Assembly: GCA_903832085.1 (NCBI GenBank)
Contig: CAIKZZ010000034.1
Coordinates: forward strand, 54,925-118,924
Direction of reading: 5' to 3'
DNA from: an uncultured Pseudomonadota bacterium
GTDB taxonomy: Bacteria > Pseudomonadota > Gammaproteobacteria > Steroidobacterales > Steroidobacteraceae
Length of the DNA stretch: 64,000 nt
Shown: positions 17,913 through 28,389 of the stretch, one piece after another
How positions within the stretch are numbered: the first letter of the stretch is position 1
Layout: each line of letters starts with the position of its first letter
Notes under the pieces: generated by a model
What the model was told of the DNA's origin: nothing
What the model saw: only the letters and a program-made list of their open reading frames with translations
Databases searched by the model: none
Made by a program: the position numbers and the translations under genes

Positions 17913-19873
17913 GCGCTCTTGCTCGGCGCTAGGGAACCCAAATGCATTTGAAGAAATCGCACTGCTTCATCCCCATCATCGATAACAGTCATAGGCGGCA
18001 AACTTTGTAGGAAAGCACGCCCATAGCCGCGATTGCGTAACCTCGGGTCGCCCAGCATGACGACGCCAAAATCATGGTTATCACGAATCAAGCGCCCAAC
18101 GCCTTGCTTTAATGCCAATACAGCTTGAGGGACCTGATACTCCATAAATCCGTTGCGACCTTCACGCTTTAATCCCTCCAGTCGCGCCTTCAACAACGGA
18201 TCATCAGGCGACGCAAAGGGTAGCTTATCAATGACCACGATCGACAACGCGGGTCCGCGCACGTCGACCCCTTCCCAAAAACTCCCCGTCCCTAGCAAGA
18301 CCGCATTCCCTACGTCACGAAACCTGCGCAGCAACGCGTCGCGCGGCGCCTCACCTTGGACGAGCACCGGAAAGCCCGCATCAGCACCGAGCGCGGACTT
18401 TAACAAACGCTCACCCTCAGCAAGCGCACGGTAACTTGTGAAGAGCACGAATGCTCGACCACCCGCCGCTTGGATCAGTGGCAATGCCGCATCGATTACG
18501 GCACTCGTATAACCACGATCGCTCGGCTCTGGCAGATTGCGTGGCAGATACAAACGCGCCTGGCTCTCATAATCAAAGGGGCTAGGGATCAACAATGTCT
18601 CAGCCGACAGCGCGCCTACCCGGCGCGTGTAGTGGCTAAAATCATCGCCGACTGCCAACGTGGCTGATGTGTATATCCACGCACATGGACGCGCGTCCAC
18701 CTGCGCTTGCAGGCGCTCTGCTACTTCAAACGGCGTGTACTCCACACTCCAATTGCGCCCCGCATTCTCGCTCCAGCGTAGCCCCGCTGCGTCATCGAGC
18801 TGCAGAATCTCCACCAATCGGCGTGCCGTATCAAGCGCACGGCGGCTGCATTGTCGAACTCCAGCAGCATTCGCCGCCATTTCCTCAAGTTGCGTGCCAA
18901 GCGCCAAAAGCACGTCTGCCAACTCATTGAGACTCTCCAGCACACTATCAGGCAATGCCACCCAGTCAGTGCGCTCCGCAAGACCCGACAAGGCGCGCTG
19001 CACGGCGCTTACATGCTGCTCAAGGTTTTCAAGGGCGCTGCGTGCCTTCGTCTCCAAAAGGCCCGCCCGCAGCAGTTCAACACTTGTATCCCGCGCAATT
19101 GATACGATCGATCGCGAACCAACACGCGAGCCAAAAAACTGGGCAGCAACTTCTGGAAACTGGTGCGCCTCATCCAAAATGACTGCGTCCGCACCCGGCA
19201 GCAACTCACCAAAACCCTCTTCTCGTAAGGCCATATCAGCCAACAACAAGTGATGATTTACAATCACGATATCAGCAGACTGAGCCTCACGACGCGCTTT
19301 AACGACATGACAGGCACGAAACTCGCCACACTCCTGACCCAGACAATTCTCACGCGTTGAAGTGACGGATTGCCAAATTGGATCTGCATCGGGTATCGAT
19401 TCAAGTTCGTTGATGTCGCCACTATCGGTCTGCAGACTCCAGCGCTCGATGCGCGCTAGTGCGCGTTGCTTTGCACGCTCAAGACCTGGCAGGTCTGCTG
19501 ATGACAGACTCAAACTCAAGCGGTGGCGACATAAATAATTGGCACGCCCTTTCAGTAAAGCCACTTTCACAGGACGCCCGAGTGCCTGACTCACGAGGGG
19601 CAGATCGCGGTGGTAGAGCTGATCCTGCAAAGTGCGGGTGCCGGTCGATACGATCACATGCCGACCTGAGAAAAGCGCAGGCACCAGATACGCAAACGTC
19701 TTGCCGGTCCCGGTGCCGGCTTCGACCACCAACGTGCCACGACTCTCCAGCGTGCTTGCCACAGCGTCGGCCATTTGTAATTGCTCGCGACGCGGCCGAA
19801 ACCCATCCAGCGCTGCCGCGAGTGGACCGTTTTGACCGAGGAGTTCCCGCATTGTGAGCATGCCGACCATCAC
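17909..19873 (-). CDS. ATP-dependent DNA helicase, DinG/YoaA family
   Basis: A 654-residue XPD-like superfamily 2 helicase with an iron-sulfur domain. Motif I is VEAGTGTGKTFAYLVP, motif II ILDEAHQFPE, and motif VI lies near KQGVGRLIRDNHDFGVV. The four cluster cysteines are in NYLCRHR, ENCLGQEC and FRACH, and VNHHLL follows. At this size and with an intact cluster it fits YoaA better than the longer DinG. Such helicases unwind replication intermediates and help with DNA damage. The first of several in-frame ATGs is taken as start; MLTMREL four codons later is as likely. Confidence 0.9.
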   Translation of the reverse strand: MMVGMLTMRELLGQNGPLAAALDGFRPRREQLQMADAVASTLESRGTLVVEAGTGTGKTFAYLVPALFSGRHVIVSTGTRTLQDQLYHRDLPLVSQALGRPVKVALLKGRANYLCRHRLSLSLSSADLPGLERAKQRALARIERWSLQTDSGDINELESIPDADPIWQSVTSTRENCLGQECGEFRACHVVKARREAQSADIVIVNHHLLLADMALREEGFGELLPGADAVILDEAHQFPEVAAQFFGSRVGSRSIVSIARDTSVELLRAGLLETKARSALENLEQHVSAVQRALSGLAERTDWVALPDSVLESLNELADVLLALGTQLEEMAANAAGVRQCSRRALDTARRLVEILQLDDAAGLRWSENAGRNWSVEYTPFEVAERLQAQVDARPCAWIYTSATLAVGDDFSHYTRRVGALSAETLLIPSPFDYESQARLYLPRNLPEPSDRGYTSAVIDAALPLIQAAGGRAFVLFTSYRALAEGERLLKSALGADAGFPVLVQGEAPRDALLRRFRDVGNAVLLGTGSFWEGVDVRGPALSIVVIDKLPFASPDDPLLKARLEGLKREGRNGFMEYQVPQAVLALKQGVGRLIRDNHDFGVVMLGDPRLRNRGYGRAFLQSLPPMTVIDDGDEAVRFLQMHLGSLAPSKSA

Positions 19874-20167
19874 CTAGGCCCTGCAGGACCCTCAAAATAA
19901 ACCACTGGTCAGAACACCAGGGCGACAATGCCTAACGGCTCAAACACACATAAAACGTCACTTTAGACGCGTAACATTATGTTTTACATATAAAAAAACA
20001 CTAACTTTGCGTGATAGCTTTGCTGATCACGGGCAGCGTCTGAGATATACCCGCGCAGCGCATCAAATTAAAGTCGCACCATCCGCCTGAGTCCGCACCG
20101 GAACTGCCTTGCGACTCGTATAATCGGCCACCCTCCGCATGGGAGGAATGACCGAAAGTTGAGACGA
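19874..20167. other. Divergent intergenic region between the helicase and pckG
   Basis: This stretch of nearly 300 bases separates two divergent genes and must hold both promoters. It has an A+T-rich core around 19970-20000 with a run of seven A. GGGAGGA at 20142-20148 lies 19 or more bases before the pckG ATG, too far for a normal Shine-Dalgarno. No gene, terminator or operator could be supported. Confidence 0.4.
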
Positions 20168-21940
20168 ATGTCAGTACAATCCGATGCGCACGGCGCACCC
20201 CGCCAGCATACCCCACAAAGCCTCGACGCTTGGATCGATGAGGTTCGCTCGCTGACCCAGCCAAGCCACATCCACTGGTGCACAGGTAGCGACGCGGAAT
20301 ATGCTGCACTGACGAGTGAATTAATTGCCCGCGGTGAGTGCCTGCCACTCAACGCGGACAGCTTCCCGGAGAGCTATCTATATCGCTCCGCGCCCAATGA
20401 CGTGGCGCGCGTTGAGCACCTAACCTTTGTCTGCACGAATGACCCAGTTGATGCGGGTCCCAACAATCACTGGATGGCACCGAGTGATGCGCACCAAAAA
20501 ATGGATGCGCTTTTTGCTGGCTGCATGCGTGGGCGCACATTGTATGTAATCCCTTATTGCATGGGACCCATCGACTCACCGCTCGCACGTTGTGGCATTG
20601 AAATCACCGACAGCGCTTATGTAGTCCTAAACATGCGCATTATGACGCGCATGGGCACACCCGCGCTTGAACGGATACGCCGCGAAGGACACTTCGTACG
20701 TGGACTCCATTCCATCGGACAGCTGGACCCTGAACAACGATTTATTATGCATTTTCCTGAGGAGCTCTCGATCAAGAGTTTTGGCTCAGGCTACGGCGGC
20801 AATGCGCTGCTCGGTAAAAAATGTCATGCGCTGCGCATCGCGAGCTGGCAGGCGCGCGATGAGGGCTGGCTAGCAGAACACATGCTGCTTGTGGCGCTCG
20901 ACAGCCCAACGGGAGAGACCCATTACGTCGCGGCTGCTTTCCCCTCGGCCTGTGGCAAAACAAATTTGGCTATGTTGATTCCGCCCGACGCACTGCCCGG
21001 CTGGACAGTACGCACTATCGGCGATGACATTGCGTGGCTACACCCAGGCAAAGATGGCCGTCTCTGGGCCATCAACCCAGAATCAGGCTACTTCGGCGTC
21101 GCGCCTGGTACGAGCCCAAAAAGTAACCGCAATGCCTACGAGATGATTCGGCGCAACGCGATCTTCACCAACGTCGCGCTGACTGCCGAGAACGAGCCAT
21201 GGTGGGAAGGAATGCCCGCCGGTACCCCAGTGAAGGACTGGCAGGGACGCAAGATGGACCCAGCCAATGGTCCTGCTGCGCACCCCAACTCGCGCTTTAC
21301 GGTTAGTGCCCGTCAGAATCCAAACTATGCGCATGAGGCAGAAGCTGCCGGTGGCGTACCGATCAGCGCCATCATCTTTGGCGGTCGACGCCGTTCGCTG
21401 GCGCCATTGGTGTTTGAAGCACGTAATTGGCGACATGGCGTACTTGTCGGTGCCGGCGTTGCCTCAGAAACCACAGCCGCGGCAACCGGCGCGGTGGGAG
21501 TACTGCGTCGCGACCCCATGGCAATGAAGCCGTTTGCTGGCTACAACTTTGGTGACTACTGGCGCCACTGGCTTAGTTTTGATGAGCGCCTGACCAATCC
21601 GCCAAAAATATTCCACGTCAACTGGTTTCGGCAGGATGCACAGGGTAAATTTTTATGGCCTGGGTTCAGCGAAAATTTACGTGTACTTAAATGGATTACC
21701 GAACGCGTCAACAACCGCGGCGCAGCGCGTGAAACGCCGATCGGCTACATGCCAAACGCAAGCGACCTTGATATGCAAGGACTCGACATCCCGCCAGAAA
21801 CACTGGAAGAACTGCTGAAAGTCGATGTAAACGCGTGGCGTGAGGAACTGACAAGCTTAGAAACGGAACTCTCGCAATATGGTGCAAGACTACCGGCCGC
21901 GCTACAAACCGAATTGAGCGAAGCTCTTAAGCGGCTATAG
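20168..21940 (+). CDS. pckG: Phosphoenolpyruvate carboxykinase (GTP)
   Basis: This is the GTP-dependent PEPCK, which interconverts oxaloacetate and PEP and drives gluconeogenesis. The 590-residue length is that of GTP enzymes, not the ~540 of the ATP type. The P-loop with the catalytic cysteine is FPSACGKTNLAM, followed by the kinase-2 region in IGDDIAWLHPG. NPESGYFGVAPGT and ARNWRHGVLVGA are family hallmarks. I use the ATG at 20168; an in-frame TTG lies three codons earlier. Both Shine-Dalgarno candidates are weak. The gene is divergent from the helicase and convergent with the cyclase gene. Confidence 0.96.
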   Translation: MSVQSDAHGAPRQHTPQSLDAWIDEVRSLTQPSHIHWCTGSDAEYAALTSELIARGECLPLNADSFPESYLYRSAPNDVARVEHLTFVCTNDPVDAGPNNHWMAPSDAHQKMDALFAGCMRGRTLYVIPYCMGPIDSPLARCGIEITDSAYVVLNMRIMTRMGTPALERIRREGHFVRGLHSIGQLDPEQRFIMHFPEELSIKSFGSGYGGNALLGKKCHALRIASWQARDEGWLAEHMLLVALDSPTGETHYVAAAFPSACGKTNLAMLIPPDALPGWTVRTIGDDIAWLHPGKDGRLWAINPESGYFGVAPGTSPKSNRNAYEMIRRNAIFTNVALTAENEPWWEGMPAGTPVKDWQGRKMDPANGPAAHPNSRFTVSARQNPNYAHEAEAAGGVPISAIIFGGRRRSLAPLVFEARNWRHGVLVGAGVASETTAAATGAVGVLRRDPMAMKPFAGYNFGDYWRHWLSFDERLTNPPKIFHVNWFRQDAQGKFLWPGFSENLRVLKWITERVNNRGAARETPIGYMPNASDLDMQGLDIPPETLEELLKVDVNAWREELTSLETELSQYGARLPAALQTELSEALKRL

Positions 21941-21978
21941 GCGAAACGCGGCCTAAGACTCTAGCGGCATCGGTCGTC

Positions 21979-22884
21979 TTAATCGTCGCAACGAAAGCGG
22001 ATGGCCGTTTCACTGTGTGGCTGTGGTGGGGCTCCGAGACCGATGAGCCCACCACCCTCCAGCGCGAGCGTATCGCGTCGTACAAAACGCTCGACACCTG
22101 AATCAAAACGGACATAGGTGCCGTTTGTGCTCTCGTCGATCAAATGAAACCGCGTCCGCACCAGTTCAAACCGCGCATGCGTCCGCGAAACGAGCTCGCC
22201 ACTCAATGTAATGGTATTTGAATCGGCCCGACCCACCGTGGCGACTGGGCACAATTCATTTAGCAGCCATGAACGGCCATCGGTATCTAACTGCAAGCTC
22301 GTAGTGACCCGCTGATCTGCTGTGAGTAGCGACGCAATGGACGACACCGTGTGCGTCAGATCGTCGTTCTGCCACAAGATCTCAAAAAGAACGGTCGCGT
22401 CGTGTTGTCCCTTAAGACTCGCAACATCGATCTGACGAATCGCCATTTTCCATTCGGGCGTCAATCGCTCAACGACACTGGCCGTTGTCACGATCTGCCC
22501 CGCTTTAGCCTGGCTGGTCAATCGATTCGCGATATGCACCGCAGTACCGAATACATCGCGCGGCTCTTGCACTACGGGGCCAAAGTGGCACCCGATCCGG
22601 ATCGCAGCGCGCACAGGATCAGCCTGCAATACCTCGTTAGCCGCAATATGCCTTTGCATGTACTCAGCGGCCTCAATGGCAGCGAGGGGCGTCGTAAATG
22701 TCGCCATCACCTCATCACCCATGGTCTTAATCACTCGGCCACCATGGCGCTCCGTCGCGACTTTCATGACATCAATGCACAAACCCACGACCTGTCGCGC
22801 TTGGCTGTCGCCCAACACTTGATATAAGCGCGTACTGCCGACCACATCGGCAAACAAAATAGCGAGCTCAGTATTGTTATCCAT
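21979..22884 (-). CDS. Class III adenylate/guanylate cyclase with C-terminal FHA domain
   Basis: The 301-residue soluble protein has an N-terminal class III cyclase homology domain (about 5-170): the first metal Asp lies in ILFADVVGSTRLYQ, the second in MGDEVMATF, and the stretch IRIGCHFGPV follows. A C-terminal FHA domain (about 210-300) shows ATVGRADSNTI, SRTHARF and DESTNGTYV, with the phosphothreonine-binding Arg, Ser and Asn. There is no membrane segment. It may tie cyclic-nucleotide synthesis to Ser/Thr phosphorylation. Nucleotide specificity cannot be told from sequence. Confidence 0.88.
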   Translation of the reverse strand: MDNNTELAILFADVVGSTRLYQVLGDSQARQVVGLCIDVMKVATERHGGRVIKTMGDEVMATFTTPLAAIEAAEYMQRHIAANEVLQADPVRAAIRIGCHFGPVVQEPRDVFGTAVHIANRLTSQAKAGQIVTTASVVERLTPEWKMAIRQIDVASLKGQHDATVLFEILWQNDDLTHTVSSIASLLTADQRVTTSLQLDTDGRSWLLNELCPVATVGRADSNTITLSGELVSRTHARFELVRTRFHLIDESTNGTYVRFDSGVERFVRRDTLALEGGGLIGLGAPPQPHSETAIRFRCDD

Positions 22885-22995
22885 CCCAAAAGTATACTCG
22901 ATTTACCATAATGCTGATGGCGCAGAGCCCGCGAACGGATGACAAGGGCATGCCACCAACGCGCCGAAAAGGCGCTCCTCGGCCAATAAATCAGC

Positions 22996-24003
22996 TCAAC
23001 CAACGGCTGGACTGCACACTCGACTGACATCCCGTGCGAGCTGTAATAGCGTCCTTGCATCTGCATCAGGCCGTACCTGTAGCTCACCCAGGCTACGGCG
23101 CCAAGCGCGCGCACCAGGCCTGCCTGCAAACAAGCCTGCAAGGTGGCGCGTGATGGAGTGCAGCCGAACATGCCGTTTAAGCTCAAGGTCAATGTAGCGC
23201 ATCAGTCGCTCGATCACCTCGACAGCATCGGGTATTACCAACGCCCCCTCTGGCCACGCGCGCCGATCGAGCCCGGCAAGAAAATAGGGGTTATGGTACG
23301 CCTCGCGCCCAATCATCACGCCATCCACATGCTGCCAATGCAGATCGACGCCACTATCCGTCGCGATACCGCCGTTGATCACGATTTGCAGAGAGGGGCG
23401 TAGTGCCTTCAGGCGCCAAACTATCGGATAGCATAGCGGTGGAATTTCACGATTCTGTTTTGGACTTAAACCACTGAGAATCGCTTTTCGTGCATGCACA
23501 ATAAACGTGCGACATCCACTGGCACTGACTGAATCAATAAAAGTGTGCAAAAATTCTTCGCTGTCTTGATCGTCGATACCAATGCGGCATTTAACGGTCA
23601 CGGGCACCGTGACTGCCGCGCGCATAGCAGCGACGCACTCGGCGACAAGCTCTGGCCGCGCCATCAGGCAGGCACCAAACTGCCCATTTTTTACACGGTC
23701 ACTCGGACAGCCGACATTTAGATTAATTTCGTCGTAGCCCCAGTCGGCGCCAATACGCGCAGCCTCGGCCAATGCTTTTGGATCACAACCGCCAAGTTGC
23801 AAGGCAAGCGGACCTTGTTCAGGAGTAAATCCCAGCAGACGCTCTCGATCGCCACGCAGGACGGCCTGAGCCACGACCATCTCGGTATATAGCAACGTCC
23901 TAGGAGCTAAGATCCGATGGAATTGACGACAATGACGGTCGGTCCAGTCCATCATGGGCGCGACACTGAGGCGGCGAGAAATTGGTAATGGTGCGTATGA
24001 CAT
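22996..24003 (-). CDS. dusA: tRNA dihydrouridine synthase DusA
   Basis: DusA reduces U20/U20a in the tRNA D-loop with FMN and NADPH. It starts with SVAPMMDWTDRHCR, the FMN-barrel entrance, and has ALQLGGCDP, NLNVGCPSDRVKNGQFGACL with the catalytic cysteine in GACL, VKCRIGIDD and FIVHARKA. The 335-residue length and the DRHCR variant are those of DusA rather than DusB or DusC. It follows the EpsL-like gene on the same strand with a gap of about 50 bases. Confidence 0.95.
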   Translation of the reverse strand: MSYAPLPISRRLSVAPMMDWTDRHCRQFHRILAPRTLLYTEMVVAQAVLRGDRERLLGFTPEQGPLALQLGGCDPKALAEAARIGADWGYDEINLNVGCPSDRVKNGQFGACLMARPELVAECVAAMRAAVTVPVTVKCRIGIDDQDSEEFLHTFIDSVSASGCRTFIVHARKAILSGLSPKQNREIPPLCYPIVWRLKALRPSLQIVINGGIATDSGVDLHWQHVDGVMIGREAYHNPYFLAGLDRRAWPEGALVIPDAVEVIERLMRYIDLELKRHVRLHSITRHLAGLFAGRPGARAWRRSLGELQVRPDADARTLLQLARDVSRVCSPAVG

Positions 24004-24055
24004 GAGCGCCTACCGATACCTTGACACGACCGAGGTTACTCTCGCGCAATGGACA

Positions 24056-25471
24056 CTAGTACGTCGTGCCCATAGGCCCTGAGGGCGCGGCTTGCTGAAA
24101 CGCAAGATGATGCTCGGGCACCCCATACGACACGTGTAGCGCAATTCGATTGTACTGATACGACACGCCACCAAAGTCGGTTGCACGGTTGGCGTGTTCG
24201 TAGCCGAGGGTCACCTGCGTCAGGCGTCCAACCCGCCAATCTAAGCCCGCTTCTTCCTGAGTCGTGCGATCCCCAGGCAACGTGCCGTCTGGAGCTCGTT
24301 TAGTCACGTTTGCTCGCAAGTGGGCCGTTAATAGTGGCCGTACACGGCGATTGACACCTCCACCGACGGTCCACGACTCACGATCCAACAGCGTGGCACT
24401 GTATTGGTAGTGATCTTTCTGCACAGAACCGCTCAATGCGATGGAGGTGCGGGGCCGCACAAAATCCAACGCCACTCTTAAAGAGTCTGTACGACTAAGG
24501 CTTCCCGCCAACAGTAAATCGACCGCACTGCCACTACCAACGGTGATTGGCACGACCTGACCATTTAAAACCTGTGAGCCGCCAAGAGCTGCCTGTAGCC
24601 CCAAACCGTTATCACGAAATTCGCGACTGCCGCTAACATTGAGATTCCACGATGGGGTAAGCCGACGAAACAACATGAGCCGAGCGAGCGGAGAAGTCTG
24701 TGCTCCAAGATTCCCACGATCAGACTTAATCTGTGTGGCGCCAAGCTCAACTGTAGCCCCTCCGCGCTCTGACCGCGACGCGTACGCCGCCGTCACCTCT
24801 GATCGGTCAAAAGCCGGCGATTCACTGCCTTGGTAAGCTATCCGTGTATACGCACCGTTAAGTGACAATGAGCTGCTCTTTGAAAGACGCTCGCGTAGAC
24901 CCACGTGGGCACTGAGCGACTGATCATTAACGGCATTAACATACGAACTATTCGCAAAATCGGCTGCCGCAAAACGCGCACCCGCTAAAAGATCAAAATT
25001 ACTGCCTATAGAAAAATTCACATCCGGCCCAGTCATCAGGTAGTTCGCGTTCACCCGATTCAGTGGCGTGGGTGGCGCATACACATCACCAAGGACCTGC
25101 CCGTATGTGTCTTGAACTACCCAATTAAAACGGCCCGGAACAACTGCGTAGGACAAGCTGCCAACAAACTGGCCGCGCGTACTACTGTCAAAGGTGTGGT
25201 TCTGAAATTGTTCGTAGCCTACCGTGCCATTAATGTCCGCGATCAATCGACCCGTATCGCGATAAAGCCCCCCGCGCACTCCGGCCATTTCGATCGTATC
25301 GGCCACTCCGCCTGGAGCGAGTGTCACGTTGTCGGTGTGGTCCGCTTCAGCAAACACAGACCAATCGCTATATGGGGACCGCAGACCTGTATATTGGTCG
25401 TCCGCCAGTACACCACCTGCAGCACTCAAAGCTATAAGACCCAGCGTATAGACAAGGACATACTGCTTCAT
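24056..25471 (-). CDS. Outer-membrane beta-barrel protein, EpsL-like (XrtA/PEP-CTERM EPS family)
   Basis: 471 residues with a Sec signal peptide (MKQYVLVYTLGLIALSAAGG, cleavage near VLADDQ), then repeated amphipathic strands ending in aromatic residues, as expected of a ~20-stranded barrel. SDWSVFAEADHTDNV near the mature N-terminus and RRVRPLLTAHLRANVTKR near the C-terminus resemble the EpsL/PEP-CTERM-associated outer-membrane family. The C-terminal residue after processing is not aromatic, so the usual Bam signal is atypical. It lies 32 bases after typA on the same strand, far from the EPS core at 56-61 kb. A role in EPS export or anchoring is inferred. Confidence 0.7.
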   Translation of the reverse strand: MKQYVLVYTLGLIALSAAGGVLADDQYTGLRSPYSDWSVFAEADHTDNVTLAPGGVADTIEMAGVRGGLYRDTGRLIADINGTVGYEQFQNHTFDSSTRGQFVGSLSYAVVPGRFNWVVQDTYGQVLGDVYAPPTPLNRVNANYLMTGPDVNFSIGSNFDLLAGARFAAADFANSSYVNAVNDQSLSAHVGLRERLSKSSSLSLNGAYTRIAYQGSESPAFDRSEVTAAYASRSERGGATVELGATQIKSDRGNLGAQTSPLARLMLFRRLTPSWNLNVSGSREFRDNGLGLQAALGGSQVLNGQVVPITVGSGSAVDLLLAGSLSRTDSLRVALDFVRPRTSIALSGSVQKDHYQYSATLLDRESWTVGGGVNRRVRPLLTAHLRANVTKRAPDGTLPGDRTTQEEAGLDWRVGRLTQVTLGYEHANRATDFGGVSYQYNRIALHVSYGVPEHHLAFQQAAPSGPMGTTY

Positions 25472-25503
25472 AGCTACCTCAATAGCAGAACAACCCTACA
25501 GCG

Positions 25504-27312
25504 TCAGCGCTCCGAGCGGCGCCGCTCAGTCTCTTTCAGGAAGCGTTTACGAATTCTGACATTCGTTGGCGTCACTTCAACCAGTTCATCATCATCAATA
25601 AATTCCATCGCTTGCTCAAGGGTATAGCGAATCGGTGGGCTTAAAACCATATTCTCGTCCTTACCAGCCGCCCGCATATTGGTCAGCTTCTTACCCTTGA
25701 GTGGATTGACCACTAGGTCATTATCACGGGTATGTATACCAATAATCTGACCTTCATAAACAGCATCGCCATGGCCAATGAACAAGCGGCCACGTTCTTG
25801 CAAGCTGAACAAGGAATACGCAAGCGCCTCACCTTCACCGTTTGAAATCAGCACGCCCAGAGGGCGCTGCGCCAAGCGCTTATCAACCACCGGACCATAG
25901 TGATCAAACACATGGTAGATAAGACCAGTTCCTGATGTCAGCGTCCTAAAGTCAGTCTGAAAACCAATCAGCCCACGTGAGGGCATCATGTACTCAAGAC
26001 GGACCCGACCGCGACCATCGTTGATCATGTTGGTCAACTGACCGCCCCGCTCACCCAGTGCCTGCATGACACCACCTTGGGAGCGCTCCTCAATATCAAC
26101 CGTTACCTGCTCCCACGGTTCCTGGCGGGCCCCGTCGACTTCTCGCACAACGACCTGTGGACGCGACACCGCAAGTTCATAGCCTTCGCGACGCATATTC
26201 TCGATCAACACACCCAAATGGAGTTCACCACGGCCATACACCCGAAACTTGTCAGGATCGTCAGTGTCCTCAACGCGCAGGGCCACGTTGTGGAGAATTT
26301 CGCGCTGCAGTCGCTCACGCAACTGCCGACTGGTCACGAACTTGCCCTCTTTACCAAAAAATGGCGACGTATTCGTTTCGAAGGTCATGCTAATCGTGGG
26401 CTCATCAACCACCAGCATCGGTAGTGGCTCAAGGTGCTCCGGGTCACAAATCGTGTCAGAAATTTTTGGTGCTTCAATGCCGGCAAAGGCAACGATATCG
26501 CCGGCACTCGCCTCCTCAACCTCAACGCGATCAAGGCCTAAAAATCCAAGTAACTGGCCAATCCGCTCGGTACGCGCTTTGCCATCGCGATCAACGATCG
26601 ACACAGGCATATTGCGCCGAATGGTGCCGCGAGTGATACGACCAATACCGATTGTTCCCACATAGGGCGAGTAATCAAGCTGACTGACTTGGAGCTGCAA
26701 GGGGCCGTCCGCGTCCACTTTTGGCGGCGGGCAGTATTTTACGATGGCTTCATACAAAATCTGCATGTCACCACCGCGATGCTCCGGATCCAGCGACGAA
26801 AAACCACGTAGCGCTGAACTGTAAACGACCGGAAAATCCAGTTGCTCATGGGTTGCGCCCAAGCGATCAAATAAATCGAACGTCTGGTCAAGCACCCAAC
26901 CTGGGCGCGCCTCATCACGATCTACCTTATTAATCACAACAATAGGACGCAAGCCGTGCTTGAATGCTTTTTGGGTCACGAAACGCGTTTGCGGCATGGG
27001 CCCATCAACGGCATCCACTAGCAGCAACACTGAATCAACCATCGATAACACACGCTCCACTTCACCGCCGAAGTCAGCATGTCCTGGGGTATCGACGATA
27101 TTAATGCGGTAGTCTTTCCATCGAATGGCCGTGTTTTTTGCGAGAATTGTAATTCCGCGCTCACGCTCTAGATCATTAGAGTCCATCACGCGCTCAGGCA
27201 CAACGGTACGCGCATCAAAGGTATTTGACTGCTTCAACAACTGATCAACAAGCGTGGTCTTGCCGTGATCAACGTGGGCGATAATCGCAATATTGCGGAG
27301 ATTTGAAATCAC
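25504..27312 (-). CDS. typA: Ribosome-associated translational GTPase TypA/BipA
   Basis: TypA is an EF-G-like GTPase that binds the ribosome and is needed under stress and cold and for 50S assembly. The 602-residue product has all GTPase motifs: [12 protein letters not shown] (G1), RGITI (G2), DTPGHADFG (G3) and NKVDRDEA (G4). The domain II, III and V regions end in the BipA-specific C-terminal domain with [18 protein letters not shown]. The gene is first in a minus-strand row of typA, the EpsL-like gene, dusA and the cyclase. Confidence 0.98.
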   Translation of the reverse strand: MISNLRNIAIIAHVDHGKTTLVDQLLKQSNTFDARTVVPERVMDSNDLERERGITILAKNTAIRWKDYRINIVDTPGHADFGGEVERVLSMVDSVLLLVDAVDGPMPQTRFVTQKAFKHGLRPIVVINKVDRDEARPGWVLDQTFDLFDRLGATHEQLDFPVVYSSALRGFSSLDPEHRGGDMQILYEAIVKYCPPPKVDADGPLQLQVSQLDYSPYVGTIGIGRITRGTIRRNMPVSIVDRDGKARTERIGQLLGFLGLDRVEVEEASAGDIVAFAGIEAPKISDTICDPEHLEPLPMLVVDEPTISMTFETNTSPFFGKEGKFVTSRQLRERLQREILHNVALRVEDTDDPDKFRVYGRGELHLGVLIENMRREGYELAVSRPQVVVREVDGARQEPWEQVTVDIEERSQGGVMQALGERGGQLTNMINDGRGRVRLEYMMPSRGLIGFQTDFRTLTSGTGLIYHVFDHYGPVVDKRLAQRPLGVLISNGEGEALAYSLFSLQERGRLFIGHGDAVYEGQIIGIHTRDNDLVVNPLKGKKLTNMRAAGKDENMVLSPPIRYTLEQAMEFIDDDELVEVTPTNVRIRKRFLKETERRRSER

Positions 27313-27681
27313 TCGGGTGCCTGTGTCGGACTCAGGATAAAGAGCCCTTTAATTAGCCGCTTAGTATAGCTTCTTTTGCTACTAAGCAGTGAATACTAAA
27401 GGCTATCTGGGCGAATGGAGGATGCCGGAGCTCACCAGACGGCTAGGCTTGGTATGTGGCGCGCAGGCAGCCAATCAGTACGCGCCACGTCTGACGCCGC
27501 GGGCAGTGCGGGGTAGTTTTTGGATCAACGAGGTGATTTTAGTCAGCGGTTGGGAGGTTCTGATAAGGGCCGTTTGGAGTAGCATTACCTCAAAAAAAAG
27601 CGCGACAGACTGCTTGATTGTGCCGCATAATTTGACGTATCGCTTTGAAAACAATGACAAACTGGTTTTAAGGATTCCGAA
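27313..27681. other. Intergenic region between typA and the sulfotransferase gene
   Basis: About 370 bases between divergent genes. Short open frames on both strands overlap each other and have no recognisable product, so I call it non-coding. It should contain the promoters of typA and of the sulfotransferase gene. Only the AAGGA just before the sulfotransferase GTG is clear. Confidence 0.4.
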
Positions 27682-28389
27682 GTGGTTATCAGTGATACTA
27701 AAAACTTCGTCTTTATTCACGTGCCGAAGTGTGCAGGCACGGCGATCCGCGAGTCACTTCGCCGACACGACACGAGAAACAACTATTACTGGATGAATCA
27801 CGCCCTGCCAGGCCCCGAAGCAAGCTCCCCTGCCCTAGGACTAGACAAAGCACACCTGCCGCTGGCGGTACTTAGAAGGCTCTACCCTGATGATTTTAGC
27901 CTGCTATCAAAGTACACGACGTTCGCGACCTCCCGCCATCCACGCAAAAGGTTAGTGTCCGCTTTTTTTGAGCCTAGACATCAGTTGTTAAAGTTGGCTA
28001 CAAGCGAAAGCCACGCGGAGGCCGCCAAAGCACACGATGCATTCAAAGGCTATGTCACCGCATTAGTCACAACAGCCAACTTCCTCGAGCATCAATTTGT
28101 CCACGCGATGCCCCAAACTTTTTACCATGTAGACAAAGGCAAAGTGACGACGGACGTAATTATCAAGCTAGAGGACCCGCAGCCTGGGATCGCCAGACTA
28201 AAATATCTCAACTCGGCCGCAGGCGTGGTAACAGAAACGGCATTAAAGTCTGCAGCCAAACGCACAACGAATCTACCGACAGAGCTTCGTCTCTGGGAGT
28301 CCCTACCACTAGAACTTCAGAAAAAGTGTGCCGCCTTATACCAAGACGACTGCGACCTCCTCGGCTATGAATTTAACGACGCAGATTAA
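27682..28389 (+). CDS. Sulfotransferase family protein (PAPS-dependent)
   Basis: 235 residues. NFVFIHVPKCAGTAIRESL near the N-terminus is the 5'-phosphosulfate-binding loop (the KCAGT type of the carbohydrate sulfotransferase family Sulfotransfer_2), and FATSRHPRKRLVSAFFE about 80 residues later is the 3'-phosphate-binding region (RHPxxR). The start is GTG with AAGGA five bases upstream. There is no signal peptide, so it would act in the cytoplasm, perhaps on a lipid-linked sugar or glycolipid. The gene stands alone, with no PAPS synthesis genes nearby. The acceptor is unknown. Confidence 0.82.
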   Translation: MVISDTKNFVFIHVPKCAGTAIRESLRRHDTRNNYYWMNHALPGPEASSPALGLDKAHLPLAVLRRLYPDDFSLLSKYTTFATSRHPRKRLVSAFFEPRHQLLKLATSESHAEAAKAHDAFKGYVTALVTTANFLEHQFVHAMPQTFYHVDKGKVTTDVIIKLEDPQPGIARLKYLNSAAGVVTETALKSAAKRTTNLPTELRLWESLPLELQKKCAALYQDDCDLLGYEFNDAD

